Assembly: GCA_009841225.1 (NCBI GenBank)
Contig: VXMF01000008.1
Coordinates: forward strand, 253,699 to 317,698
Direction: 5' to 3'
DNA length: 64,000 nucleotides
Source of the DNA: Terriglobia bacterium
GTDB lineage: Bacteria > Acidobacteriota > Terriglobia > Bryobacterales > UBA6623
Shown piece after piece: positions 34,509 through 43,212 of the stretch. How positions within the stretch are numbered: the first letter of the stretch is position 1; every line of letters starts with the position of its first letter. Below the pieces are notes generated by a model, which saw only the letters and a program-made list of their open reading frames with translations, did not search any database and was not told the DNA's origin. The position numbers and the translations under genes were made by a program.

Positions 34509-34741
34509 CAGCGGGCGTCACGGCCGCTGGCGCGGAGCCGGTCGTAGTAGTGTGCATCCACCGTGAGCGCCCTTGGCGATGCCGCTCCTTCAAGAAGCAG
34601 GCCGCGCAGGCGCTGGCGATCCCGGTCCTTGCGGATCAGTTCGCGGACGTACTCGCTCGACGTCCTGTAACCCCGTGTGCTGACCTGATCGTCCACGAAG
34701 GTCTTGAGGGCCTCGGGAAGCGAAACGTTTATCGTGCTCAT
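34508..34741 (-). CDS. parD: ParD-family antitoxin (toxin partner broken)
   Basis: This 77-residue ribbon-helix-helix protein begins 'MSTINVSLPEALKTFVDDQV' and continues 'GYRTSSEYVRELIRKD', the DNA-binding beta-strand and helices of the CC2985/ParD family. The C-terminal tail that normally wraps around ParE is present ('HYYDRLRASGRDAR'). The gene overlaps a deleted parE. It would still be able to autoregulate its promoter. It lies between two copies of the tannase leader. Confidence 0.88.
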   Translation of the reverse strand: MSTINVSLPEALKTFVDDQVSTRGYRTSSEYVRELIRKDRDRQRLRGLLLEGAASPRALTVDAHYYDRLRASGRDAR

Positions 34742-34799
34742 GACGCTACTGCCATTGGCGAAGTTTGGCAGCTTGGCGAGGCAGCGAACCGGGACCGGC

Positions 34800-34868
34800 C
34801 AAGGGCGCTACGGCCAGCAATGGCCGGAATAGACTCGACGCAGTTGGGTGACGAAAAGCCAGCTTCAT
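34800..34868 (-). pseudogene. Remnant of a second tannase gene (leader only)
   Basis: From an ATG at 34868 the reverse strand reads 'MKLAFRHPTASSLFRPLLAV', compared with 'MKLKFLLANTSSRFRPLLAV' for the intact tannase, and the 60 bases upstream are also conserved. Homology ends after about 23 codons and the sequence runs into the parD upstream region. This fixes the ancestral presence of another tannase copy. Confidence 0.75.
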
Positions 34869-34930
34869 GTCAGGAACGACCTTCTACAGAGTATCCGGTC
34901 GCCGTGTTCCCCAGACGATCTGATTTCTTG
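34808..34930. repeat. Direct repeat copy B: tannase leader and 5' flank
   Basis: Partner of the repeat at 34126-34248. Besides the leader it keeps the flank reading 'GAACGACC(C/T)TCTACAGAGTAT'-like sequence, so the promoter region was duplicated too. The rest of the 373-base gap between parD and the next gene has no gene that I recognise. Confidence 0.85.
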
Positions 34931-35114
34931 GGGACTTTGGAGTTTCGGTCGTTTCCGGAAAATCACCCGGACCGAGACCGCACACATCGTGATGGCCTCT
35001 GTGGCGGGAGGCCAACTCTCGGTCTGTCGTCTTCGACGGTGGGAGAATCGATCTACGCAACGCTCAGTCATGGGCTGATCGCTCGGGGAGTGGCGGGAGC
35101 GGGCTCGGAAACCG

Positions 35115-35852
35115 ATGAAATCGATTTCGTTTCCCATTGCACGCGTCGATCGCCTGCGACGCGTCGCCGAACGGGCAAGAGAGCTGCCGGACGAGCACCG
35201 CGGCCCGTCGCCAGAGGGATGGTTCGCCAGCGCCTACGATGCCCACGACCTAATCCGTGTCTTCGACACGCTCCGGCTCAAGGCGGGATTCGCCCTGCAG
35301 GCTTACGCTCTCAATGAGGGAATGGACGGCAACGGCATCATCTGGGGGGTACCTGCCGAGCCCTCATTGGTCGCTCCAGAAGAATGCCCCGACCTGCCAG
35401 TCATGTGGCTGGATCCCCCCAAGCCACCGGGGGCCGTCCCGTTGATGCAAGCAATCGAGGGCGATGGGAGTCCGTGGTCCTACCTGTCTGCATCGATCCT
35501 CCGACGCGAGGCAGCGGAGTTTGGGGCCTCTTGGCATGGCTGTGACTGGAGTCCCCAGAAGATCCTGTCCGAGCCCCCACGGCAGGCTGATGATCAGGAT
35601 GTGCCAGTTCGTGAGGAGGATCGGGCCGGTGAGGCGCCCGCCAGCGACTGGACGTGGCGCGGCCCTGTTCCGAAAACTTGGGAACCGACCTATGTCGAGC
35701 GGGACTCCACCAAGAGAGTCGTCCTGCACATCTACAATCCCGTTGGCGAAGAGCAGATTTACCGGGCCACGGACACGTATCCGGCTGACAGCTATGACTG
35801 CACCACCAGAACCAGAGTGTTGTGCACGGGTAGCGGTGGATTCATCTACTGA
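35115..35852 (+). CDS. Hypothetical protein
   Basis: This 245-residue soluble protein begins 'MKSISFPIARVDRLRRVAER'. I do not recognise its family. It has a proline/tryptophan-rich middle ('MWLDPPKPPGAVPLMQ', 'EFGASWHGCDWSPQKIL') and a C-terminal stretch 'RVVLHIYNPVGEEQIYRATD'. No signal peptide, membrane segment or catalytic signature is visible. Codon use looks like that of neighbouring genes, which supports coding. It stands alone between parD and the Uma2-like gene. Confidence 0.55.
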   Translation: MKSISFPIARVDRLRRVAERARELPDEHRGPSPEGWFASAYDAHDLIRVFDTLRLKAGFALQAYALNEGMDGNGIIWGVPAEPSLVAPEECPDLPVMWLDPPKPPGAVPLMQAIEGDGSPWSYLSASILRREAAEFGASWHGCDWSPQKILSEPPRQADDQDVPVREEDRAGEAPASDWTWRGPVPKTWEPTYVERDSTKRVVLHIYNPVGEEQIYRATDTYPADSYDCTTRTRVLCTGSGGFIY

Positions 35853-35912
35853 CTGATTTCCGCCGCGAGCTGGTGCCGTCCGGCCACAACAGGCAGGGGC
35901 GGCACCTCCAGA

Positions 35913-36719
35913 TCACTCTTCGGAGGAGGTGTGCGGGCTGTCCGCCGTGAGAGCCCGGAGCCGCTCCTCCAGTGCCCGCGCTCTTTCGTCCGCTGCATTT
36001 GCTCGCTGTTCGGCGGCCTGTCGCTCGCGCTCGGCCACGCTGGCCCGTTCTTCAGCGGCCTGTCGTTCGCGCTCGGCCGCGCTGGCCCACTCCTCCCCCG
36101 TGCGCGGGTCCCTGAACACCAAGACCGTCCCCCGCTCCCGCCGCTCGCCACGCAGCTCCAGCCCCAAGACCTCGCTCCGCAGCCACACCCGGCCCCCGAC
36201 CGCCACGGCTGACGCCGCATCGTATCCGCCCGCACTGGCCACGTAGCCCTCCAGCGGACTGGCCATCAACTCCCCGACCGGATCGAGCCTCCAGTACTCG
36301 CGCACACCCAAACTGGCGTATTCGCCCACTTTGTGCTGCGCATCCCTGTCCGTCGTCGACGGCGACGCCACCTCCAGTACGAAGTCCGGCGCCTTGCCTT
36401 CTTCCCACACCAAGTAGGTGCTGCGGCTTGGGCTGCGCCCCACCCCGTGCACCACCTGCACATCCGGCTGCAGCCAGACCCGGTTGTTGCCACGCCGGTA
36501 GTAGACCACCAGTTCCATCGCCACCAGCACGTCCTCGCGCTCCCGGAAGTGGTGGCGCAACGAGCCGGTAGCCTGCTCGACGGCATCCCCGTGGGAGACA
36601 CTCTGCGCCACCCAACGGCCTTCCGGGTACTCGACGTCCTCGGCCTGCGGCACCTCAGCGTCGACACCCGCTCCTGGAACTATGGGAACTGGCGTGTCTG
36701 TGGTAGTGCTAGCTGACAT
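35913..36719 (-). CDS. Uma2/DUF820 family putative nuclease with C-terminal coiled coil
   Basis: I start at ATG 36719 (268 residues; an ATG at 36755 is possible). The PD-(D/E)xK-type DUF820 core is seen as 'RRGNNRVWLQPDVQVVHG' (PD), 'PDFVLEVASPSTTDRD' (ExxS) and 'GVREYWRLDPVGE'. Uma2 proteins are widespread in cyanobacteria and Acidobacteriota, often as many paralogues. A nuclease role is predicted from fold but not shown. The C-terminal 55 residues are three near-identical 14-residue units of a charged coiled coil, encoded by a DNA tandem repeat. Confidence 0.85.
   Translation of the reverse strand: MSASTTTDTPVPIVPGAGVDAEVPQAEDVEYPEGRWVAQSVSHGDAVEQATGSLRHHFREREDVLVAMELVVYYRRGNNRVWLQPDVQVVHGVGRSPSRSTYLVWEEGKAPDFVLEVASPSTTDRDAQHKVGEYASLGVREYWRLDPVGELMASPLEGYVASAGGYDAASAVAVGGRVWLRSEVLGLELRGERRERGTVLVFRDPRTGEEWASAAERERQAAEERASVAERERQAAEQRANAADERARALEERLRALTADSPHTSSEE
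35958..36083 (-). repeat. Tandem 42-bp repeat (three units) in the Uma2 gene
   Basis: The three units encode 'SAAERERQAAEERA', 'SVAERERQAAEQRA' and the diverged 'NAADERARALEERL'. The first two are nearly identical in DNA as well. Copy number is likely to vary between strains. Confidence 0.75.
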
Positions 36720-37090
36720 CTGGAATCGGCTCGCCTGGCACGCGCGCCCTGCCATGATTCTACAGTCGCTGTAGGCGCGCCGGCCGTCGATCCGCTCATC
36801 GGCGATGCTCGCTCTGGCCTCGAAGCTTGTTGACTCGATCATTAATCACTCAACGCCGAGACAAGGAGTCTGGGAGAAATTCGGGGGTGGTCGCCCGGGA
36901 ATCGCTGGAGCCCGGTTGATCGTTGCGGGCAGCCCGGGCACTAGCGGCGCACGGCCGGCTCGAACTTTGGATTCGGAATACTGCGGGCCCGTACCAGGGC
37001 CAGTTCACAACCGCGGACTTCAAGCCGGAGTCTCTGCCCATTGGCTGCACGAAGCCGCGCGATGACTACAATGATTCCGGGGATAGACCC
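36720..37090. other. Divergent region with small palindrome
   Basis: About 370 bases separate the Uma2 and DUF1592 genes. A perfect palindrome CTACAG-TCG-CTGTAG lies at 36760-36774, about 40 bases upstream of the chosen Uma2 start, a possible operator. No other gene or RNA is seen. The DUF1592 frame is open from 36923, but the added residues look untranslated. Confidence 0.4.
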
Positions 37091-40000
37091 GTGACCCGCC
37101 TCGTCGTGATGGTGGGGCTCGTTGCCGCTGGAGCGAACGGCGCCGAGAGGCCGGAGACGTTCAGCCAGTACTGCTACGGGTGCCACTCTGATGCCATCGC
37201 TAACGCCGGCATCAACCTTGAGCGCCTGGCCAGCGAATCCTCCGTCGCTGACAGCTTCAAGCAGTGGCAGAGGGTTGCCGCTGCGCTTGAGCAGCACGCG
37301 ATGCCGCCCCGGGGCGCACCCGCCCCAGCCGAGCGAGAGCGCCGCGAAGCTGCTCGCTGGATTCGTGAATCCCTCGCCGACTACGCTGCCAAGCACGGCG
37401 GTGATCCCGGCCGCGTCACGGTTCGTCGGCTGACAAGCGCCGAATACGCCTACACGATTCGCGACCTGACCGGGGTGGATCTCGACCTCGGGCACCACTT
37501 CGCGGGAGATGCCGTTGGGGGTGAGGGGTTCTCGAGCTTCGGCGACGTGCAGTTCATGGCCGATGCGAATCTCGAGAGCTATCTCGAAGTTGCCAAGCTC
37601 GTTGCCGACCATGCTGTGATCGGGTCGGGACCGCTGCAGTTCGGGGTCCACCCGAGGCAGAGCGGCTACGAACTCTCCGCGATCCATCGCATTCACGACC
37701 TGTACCGCCAGTACGGTTTCCGCGCCACCGCCGCCGAGGGCGCTAGGCCGTTCGGGCTAGACAAGTACGGCGCAGCATTCTACGCGGCCTGGGCGTACCG
37801 GCACCGCGACGGCGACGCGACGCTGGAGGAAGTCGCCCTGCGGGAGGGCATCAGCCTGGCGTTCTTGAAGCACGTCTGGTCGGTAGTCAACCGCGAGGAA
37901 GCGCCCTACCCGGTTTCGGAGGCCATTGCGATGTGGCGAGCCCTACCCGCTACCGGGGACGAGGAAGCCATCCGCGCGAAATGCACCGAGATCCAGAACT
38001 TCGTCGTCGACTGGCCCCGGTGGCTCTTCGCGGTCGGAGCGATGGCACAGGGCGGCGCCGGCGATGAGGGGGCGTTGATCATCACCGACGAGACGATCGT
38101 GGGCCGCTCGCGCGCACCGCTCAAGTTCAGCCCAAGGGATCGCGGTGACGGCCTGGGCGACCTGTATCTCTCGGTTACGCAGCTCAATCCCGGGATGTCG
38201 TCGGCACCGCGCGTCGCGTGGCGAAACGCGACAGTGAGTGCGAGCGCGGACGACCAGCAGATCATGCCTGAGCGATCGCTGGTTGAACTCCTGCCCGACT
38301 CCGAGATCGAGCGGATCGGGTTCGGACGGACGGACGGGTTGGGACCTGGCGACTTTGCGACCGTCGGCGAAGCGCGGCTGCGGGTGAGGGTGCCAGCTCC
38401 TGAAGAATGGGAACAGTTCACGTTCCGCGTCGAAGTCGAGGTTGACCTAGCCCCAGATGACGGTTCGATCCTGCGGGTGGTCATCGGCGATCTGGAAGAA
38501 GGCTCGAGGACGCGCGCCGCCACAGCGTTGCTGACTCGCCCCGAAGGCGAGCCCTTCGCACGTTTCAAGTCCGGAGTGCTCGAGCACGTCGCGAATTTTC
38601 CGCAAGCCTCGCACGGCGAGCCCACGCCGGCGGACCGCGACCCGATCCCGGCCCCGTTCGACAACACCTATGACGAGCCGGAGCGGGACCTGTTCCACTT
38701 CCGCATCAAGTACTACCGCCAAGACGATTTTCTCGTCGAGAAGATGCTGGACGACGAAACCAAGGTGCGACTCGACCAGGCTTGGTTCGACCTGCTGGAT
38801 TCCTTCGACTACCACGATGAGTTCTTCGTGTTCACGGCCAACAAGTTCGGCCTGACTCTCGACAAGAAGCTGACCGAACTCGACGCGGGCGAAATCGCGG
38901 CCCTGCCGGACGAGCCGCGCGGTTACGCAGAGACCCTGCGCACGGAGTTCGGTGACGTTCAGTCCGCCCAGCTTGCGGCCCAGCCCGGCCATATCGACGA
39001 CGTGCTGACCTTCGCGGCGCGAGCTTGGCGGCGCCCGCTCACACCCGGCGAGGCCGATCTGCTGCGACGCCTCTACAACTTGGCTCGGGAGGATCGATCG
39101 CTCGATCATCGCTCGGCGATACGGACCATGCTGACCAAGGTGCTGGTTGCGCCGGAATTCCTCTATCGCCTCGAGCGCCCGGAACTTGACAGCGGTCCAT
39201 CGCAGCTCTCGCCGTGGGAGCTGGCGAGTCGGCTTAGCTACTTCCTGTGGGCCTCTGCGCCGGACAAAGAGTTGCGGCATGCCGCGGCGTCGGGCGCCTT
39301 GGAGGACGAGAGCGAAATCGCAAGGCAGGTCCGCCGCATGCTCTCCGACCCCAAGGCGCGGCGCTTCGCGACCGAGTTCTTCGGGCAGTGGCTTGGCTTC
39401 TACCGCTTCGACCAGCACACAGGCGTGGACGCCAAGCGATTTCCGGAGTTCAGCGAGGCCGTTAAGTCGGCGATGTACGACGAGGCGGTCTCGTTCTTCG
39501 AGCACATCATCCGAGAGCGGCGCCCGTTGCGCGAAGTCTTTTCGGCCGACTACACGTTCCTGAACGACGCGCTGGCCAGGCACTACGGCGCGGAAGTCAA
39601 GGCCGGGCGCGAGATGGGGCTCGTCGAGACCGCGGACAAGTTCAAACGCGGGGGCCTGATGCGGCTGGGGGCCATGCTGACCGCAACTTCCGCGCCGCTG
39701 CGAACCAGCCCTGTCAAGCGCGGCGACTGGATTCTGCGGCGGGTGCTGGGCACCCCGACCCCTCCGCCTCCGCCCGATGCGGGATCGCTGCCGGGCGATG
39801 AGAAGAGCTTCGGCGCAATGACCGTTCGAGAACAGCTCGAGGCACACCGCGCCAACACGGCCTGTGCGTCGTGCCACTCGCGTATCGACCCGCTGGGCTT
39901 CGCCCTCGAGCACTACGATGCGGTTGGCAGGTGGCGCGAGACCTACGACAACGGAAAGCCGGTCGACGCAGCCAGCGTAATGGCTGGCGGAACGCCGATC

Positions 40001-40264
40001 ACGGGCGTCGAATCGATGCTCGACTACATCGAGAGCCAAGAGCGCCAGGTCATGCAAAATCTTTCCGAGAAGCTACTCGGCTACGCATTGGGGCGTACAA
40101 TCATAGCGTCGGATCTGCCCTTGCTCGACCGAATGGTCGCGGCTGGTTTCGACGCGACGTTCGAAGAGTTGGCGCTCCAGGTTGCGACCAGCCGCCAGTT
40201 CCGCTATCGTCGCGGACGCGCCGACGATACGCCGATCGAGCTGGCCGACGGAGGAACAAGGTAG
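37091..40264 (+). CDS. Cytochrome-type DUF1587/1595/1592/1588/1585 protein
   Basis: The GTG at 37091 gives 1057 residues with a signal peptide ending '[12 protein letters not shown]'. A haem c motif C28-x2-C31-H32 ('CYGCH') follows. DUF1587 ('[18 protein letters not shown]') is near residue 117. DUF1595 ('[20 protein letters not shown]') is near 640, then DUF1592 ('[19 protein letters not shown]'), DUF1588 ('[20 protein letters not shown]', with a second haem motif 'CASCH') and DUF1585 ('[12 protein letters not shown]'). These are exported multidomain proteins of Planctomycetota and Acidobacteriota of unknown reaction, thought to be redox enzymes. About 300 residues (about 250-560) between DUF1587 and DUF1595 are more variable. 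It is coupled to the DUF1552 gene by a one-base overlap. Confidence 0.88.
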   Translation: MTRLVVMVGLVAAGANGAERPETFSQYCYGCHSDAIANAGINLERLASESSVADSFKQWQRVAAALEQHAMPPRGAPAPAERERREAARWIRESLADYAAKHGGDPGRVTVRRLTSAEYAYTIRDLTGVDLDLGHHFAGDAVGGEGFSSFGDVQFMADANLESYLEVAKLVADHAVIGSGPLQFGVHPRQSGYELSAIHRIHDLYRQYGFRATAAEGARPFGLDKYGAAFYAAWAYRHRDGDATLEEVALREGISLAFLKHVWSVVNREEAPYPVSEAIAMWRALPATGDEEAIRAKCTEIQNFVVDWPRWLFAVGAMAQGGAGDEGALIITDETIVGRSRAPLKFSPRDRGDGLGDLYLSVTQLNPGMSSAPRVAWRNATVSASADDQQIMPERSLVELLPDSEIERIGFGRTDGLGPGDFATVGEARLRVRVPAPEEWEQFTFRVEVEVDLAPDDGSILRVVIGDLEEGSRTRAATALLTRPEGEPFARFKSGVLEHVANFPQASHGEPTPADRDPIPAPFDNTYDEPERDLFHFRIKYYRQDDFLVEKMLDDETKVRLDQAWFDLLDSFDYHDEFFVFTANKFGLTLDKKLTELDAGEIAALPDEPRGYAETLRTEFGDVQSAQLAAQPGHIDDVLTFAARAWRRPLTPGEADLLRRLYNLAREDRSLDHRSAIRTMLTKVLVAPEFLYRLERPELDSGPSQLSPWELASRLSYFLWASAPDKELRHAAASGALEDESEIARQVRRMLSDPKARRFATEFFGQWLGFYRFDQHTGVDAKRFPEFSEAVKSAMYDEAVSFFEHIIRERRPLREVFSADYTFLNDALARHYGAEVKAGREMGLVETADKFKRGGLMRLGAMLTATSAPLRTSPVKRGDWILRRVLGTPTPPPPPDAGSLPGDEKSFGAMTVREQLEAHRANTACASCHSRIDPLGFALEHYDAVGRWRETYDNGKPVDAASVMAGGTPITGVESMLDYIESQERQVMQNLSEKLLGYALGRTIIASDLPLLDRMVAAGFDATFEELALQVATSRQFRYRRGRADDTPIELADGGTR

Positions 40265-41559
40265 TGCACCGCAGACAATTCCTACGGAATTCCGGCATCG
40301 CGCTGGCGATGCCGTGGCTTGAGTCGTTGCGCGCGGCGACGACCGAGCCGCCGACTCGCTTTGGCTTGGTCTACTTTTCGAACGGCGTCGAGCCGGCGCA
40401 CTGGTGGGCCAAGGGCTCCGGGGCCTCCATGGAGGTCGGTCCCGGTCTCGCTCCGATGCAGCCGCTGACCGAGCACTTCAGCTTCCTGCGCGGGCTGTAC
40501 AACCAGAAGGCCGCCGAGACGACAAGCCCACATCTGGGCGCGATGCCTAACCTGCTTTCCGGAGCCGAGGTCAGCCTCGACCCGGCGGTGATCCGGGTCG
40601 GCAAGACCTTCGACCAGGTCCTAGCGCAGCGCATCGGCGGCAGCACGGAAATCCCGAGCCTGGTGCTGGGAATCGAGCCCAACGAGCTGCGCCTCGAAGA
40701 TGGCGTCTCGATGATCTACGGCTCGGCAATTTCGTGGGCCTCGGAAGCAAGGCCCGCCACCAAGGAAATCTACCCGGCGCGCGTGTTTGACCGCTTGGTA
40801 GGCAACGCTCAGGGACGCGAGCTGGATCGCAGCATTCTCGACACACTGCTGGATGAGGCACGCAGCCTCCGCGGCCAGGTCAGCCACAGCGACAGGGCGA
40901 AGCTCGAAGAGTATCTCGAATCGATCCGCGACATCGAGCGCCGTATCGACCTTGCCACGAAACAGGAGCGCCTCGAGGGCTGGCGGCCGACTCTGGCCGA
41001 ACCCAACATGGACCGGCCTGCGAGCGAACTTCCGCAGGAAATCCCCGAGCACATGCGCCTGATGCTCGACCTGATCGTGCTGGCCTTCCAGATGGACAAG
41101 ACCCGCATCGCAACGCTGATGCTCAACAACGACCTGTCCCAGATGAACTTCGGGTTCCTCGACGGTGTCGAAGGCGCCTTGCATCTGGACCTGACGCACA
41201 ACGGCAGGGATCCCGAACTCGAGGCCATGTACCTAAGGACGAACCAGTTCCACGTGGAGCAGTTCGCCTATCTGGTGCGCCGGCTGAGCGAAATCGACGA
41301 GGGCGGAAGGTCGCTGCTCGATTCTTCCATGCTGATCGGGTGCTCGAACCTCTTCGACGGTGACCGGCACCAGGCTGACGAGATGCCGTTCCTGCTTGCC
41401 GGCCGAGGCGGGGGGCTCAGGCCGGGACAGGTGCTCGACTACTTGAGTGCCGGAGACGACAACCGGCGCGCTTGCAGCCTGTACCTGTCGCTGATGGATC
41501 GGATGGGTGTGCGGCTGGACCGATTCGGAGATAGTGGGCGGCGACTCGACGAGATCTGA
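40264..41559 (+). CDS. DUF1552 protein, Tat-exported partner of the DUF1592 protein
   Basis: GTG 40264 overlaps the preceding stop (TAGTG) and gives 431 residues. A Tat leader ('[20 protein letters not shown]') is followed by the DUF1552 marks '[17 protein letters not shown]', '[12 protein letters not shown]' (usually HxxGxAxxLTG), '[12 protein letters not shown]' and '[19 protein letters not shown]'. Near the C terminus '[13 protein letters not shown]' and '[14 protein letters not shown]' resemble DUF1501/alkaline-phosphatase-fold proteins. DUF1592 and DUF1552 genes are almost always paired, so the products probably act together in the periplasm. Reaction unknown. Confidence 0.88.
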   Translation: MHRRQFLRNSGIALAMPWLESLRAATTEPPTRFGLVYFSNGVEPAHWWAKGSGASMEVGPGLAPMQPLTEHFSFLRGLYNQKAAETTSPHLGAMPNLLSGAEVSLDPAVIRVGKTFDQVLAQRIGGSTEIPSLVLGIEPNELRLEDGVSMIYGSAISWASEARPATKEIYPARVFDRLVGNAQGRELDRSILDTLLDEARSLRGQVSHSDRAKLEEYLESIRDIERRIDLATKQERLEGWRPTLAEPNMDRPASELPQEIPEHMRLMLDLIVLAFQMDKTRIATLMLNNDLSQMNFGFLDGVEGALHLDLTHNGRDPELEAMYLRTNQFHVEQFAYLVRRLSEIDEGGRSLLDSSMLIGCSNLFDGDRHQADEMPFLLAGRGGGLRPGQVLDYLSAGDDNRRACSLYLSLMDRMGVRLDRFGDSGRRLDEI

Positions 41560-41818
41560 GAAGCTCGCTTCCAGCCGAAACCCTAGAAGCGGTTTGCGGT
41601 TCTCCACCCATTGGGACCGTTCGCGAAGAAGTCGGCGAACTCCAGACCCCGAACGAAGCTGCGTGCGAGCGGACTTCGACGCGCCACGGATGGCAGTTCG
41701 AAGATGGCACGTGCTTCGGGGACAACTGCTGCGCCACCTTCTATGGGTCGCTACAATCCGTTGGCGCGAGTTCAAACGCGACAGACGCGGTCCAATTGAT
41801 CAGGGCAGCGACCCGCCG
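41560..41818. other. Non-coding decayed region
   Basis: This is the first part of a 1.65-kb gene-poor stretch before gajA. Frames are short and unrecognisable. I see no repeat or RNA gene here. Confidence 0.4.
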
Positions 41819-42030
41819 ACGATCCGAGTTGGCACTTGGACCACCGGGGGCCAGGCCGGGCAGCAGCATCAGCGGTATCCTCAACGAGACCCGCTGCGAC
41901 ATCCTTTGCGTGAGCGAGGGGCTCGCGGGAGTCTTCCCGGAAGGAGGCCAGGTCATCGGCGCTGGCCCAGATTGGGGCTACCGCATCCAATCGGGCCACC
42001 GGAGGGTGCTGCTGTGGTGCAAGTTGCCCC
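41819..42030 (+). pseudogene. Frameshifted endonuclease/exonuclease/phosphatase-family fragment
   Basis: One frame reads 'TIRVGTWTTGGQAG', resembling the first strand of EEP-fold enzymes ('RIGTWN'). A shift of frame is then needed to reach 'ETRCDILCVSEGLAG', where the catalytic Glu strand is expected. 'GADWGY'-like 'GPDWGYRIQSGHRRVLLWCK' follows. The order of parts fits the family, but the gene is frameshifted and lacks its C-terminal half, including the catalytic His region. Confidence 0.6.
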
Positions 42031-42143
42031 GGACTCCCCGCGCCCGTGTCCACCCCCGCCCGTGTCCACGGTTCGGAGGAGCTTCCGAAGGGCAGGTTCA
42101 GGGCGGGCGTCACAGAATCGCCATTGGGGCCCGATTGGCAGCC

Positions 42144-42179
42144 GAGCATCCTCGCCAGTAGGTGTAGCTTGGCGGCTGG
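42144..42179 (-). pseudogene. 36-bp remnant of a tannase active-site region
   Basis: This stretch matches the tannase gene at 33617-33652 in 32 of 36 positions and in the same orientation, and reads 'YTYWRGCS' on the reverse strand, the nucleophile motif. No flanking homology is clear. It is too long to be chance and marks a third, nearly erased tannase copy. The remainder of 42031-42898 shows nothing recognisable. Confidence 0.65.
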
Positions 42180-42828
42180 TCATGTCGCCCCTTACTGCAC
42201 CAACGCTCACGATGAGGAAGCTGTAAACCAGGTCGACGAAGTAATTTCGAATGTTCGAAGCCCCGGCTCAACAGCCGCCCGATCAGAGCTCCGCCAGCAT
42301 TTTCAGCCAAGACAGGTGAGGCGTCGCACGATTCGCTCTGGATGCCCCCCCGCCTCCCTCTTCCGAGCTCGCGAGAGACATCTTGATGAAGATCCGATCC
42401 CTCATCCACCGAGACATGGCGCTACAAGTTTGGAGGACTTGAATCCCAGCAGGGCTCTTGAGCGTGGAAGACCAAGCACCTGCCCTCTCCAAGTCTCTCG
42501 AGTGCAATCGCGTGCGCGTAGAACCTCTCCTTAGGAAGTTTTTCTGTGGCCGACCGACGTCGAAGTTGGTGCATGATCAGATCTTGCGGACCGTCAAATC
42601 AGGAATGGTCAGGCTACGCTGCCAGTGGTTCACCATTGGTCGCTGGGCCACACTCTCTCTTTCCGCTCCGCTCACGACTCGAGAGCCAAACGTCAACATC
42701 GAGTCGCCGCCACATGATCGCGTGGTCGGGGGGCTGCTTCGGACGGGGAACCGCACTTGGTTCCGGGAAGCGATAGATCTTGGACAGTGAGCTGAGTGAC
42801 TCCGATGACTTCAGAAATCCGGATGATC

Positions 42829-42858
42829 TTGCTCAAGGTATTCTGTATAAAGTATTAA
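42829..42858 (+). promoter_or_regulatory. Possible promoter upstream of the gajAB locus
   Basis: TTGCTC (42829-42834) and TATTAA (42853-42858) are 18 bases apart in a short AT-rich patch. They would drive the broken helix-turn-helix frame and gajA. Both hexamers are imperfect. Confidence 0.25.
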
Positions 42859-42898
42859 GTACAATAGAATTGTTGCCAAGAATCGGCGCACCGAGCTA

Positions 42899-43171
42899 GA
42901 ACTCCTGCTCTCGGTCGCAATGGTCGCCGACCTGATGGAAGTTTCGGAATAGGCGGTTCGCCAAGCGATCAAGCGCAAGCGGCTGAGGTCCGAATCGGTC
43001 CTGATCGACAACAAGATGCGGGTGGCGATTCCACTGTCGGCGATTAGCGAGTACTGGAACCTTCCGGTTGCCACTGTCAAACAGATCGAAGCCGATGTCC
43101 GGCAGCACTGTCTAGACACTCTGCTGTCGGTAGTGAGGCGACTCTCCCCGAACGGGCAGGGATGCGGATAG
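42899..43171 (+). pseudogene. Broken helix-turn-helix (DNA-binding) gene upstream of gajA
   Basis: The frame reads 'SVAMVADLMEVSE', a TAG at 42950-42952, then 'AVRQAIKRKRLRSES' and 'MRVAIPLSAISEYW', ending at a TAG at 43169. This is the layout of excisionase/MerR-like HTH domains, in which 'VSEQAVRxAIxxGRL' is usual, so the TAG probably replaces a CAG Gln codon. The N-terminal start is not clear. It lies 41 bases before gajA and may be a former regulator of the locus or a mobile-element remnant. Confidence 0.5.
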
Positions 43172-43212
43172 CTGAATTCGGTAGTAATCGAAATTGATGG
43201 AGGCTGTACCCC

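Noticed and set aside
34407..34741. A working ParDE toxin-antitoxin system
   Set aside because: The toxin lacks about 60 central residues.
38447..40057. A 536-codon frame on the - strand opposite the DUF1592 gene
   Set aside because: Shadow of an unambiguous multidomain gene; no similarity or ribosome-binding site.
42899..43171. UAG read as an amino acid
   Set aside because: A single in-frame TAG in a decaying region, while other genes here end normally in TAG, TGA and TAA; simple pseudogenisation is far more likely.
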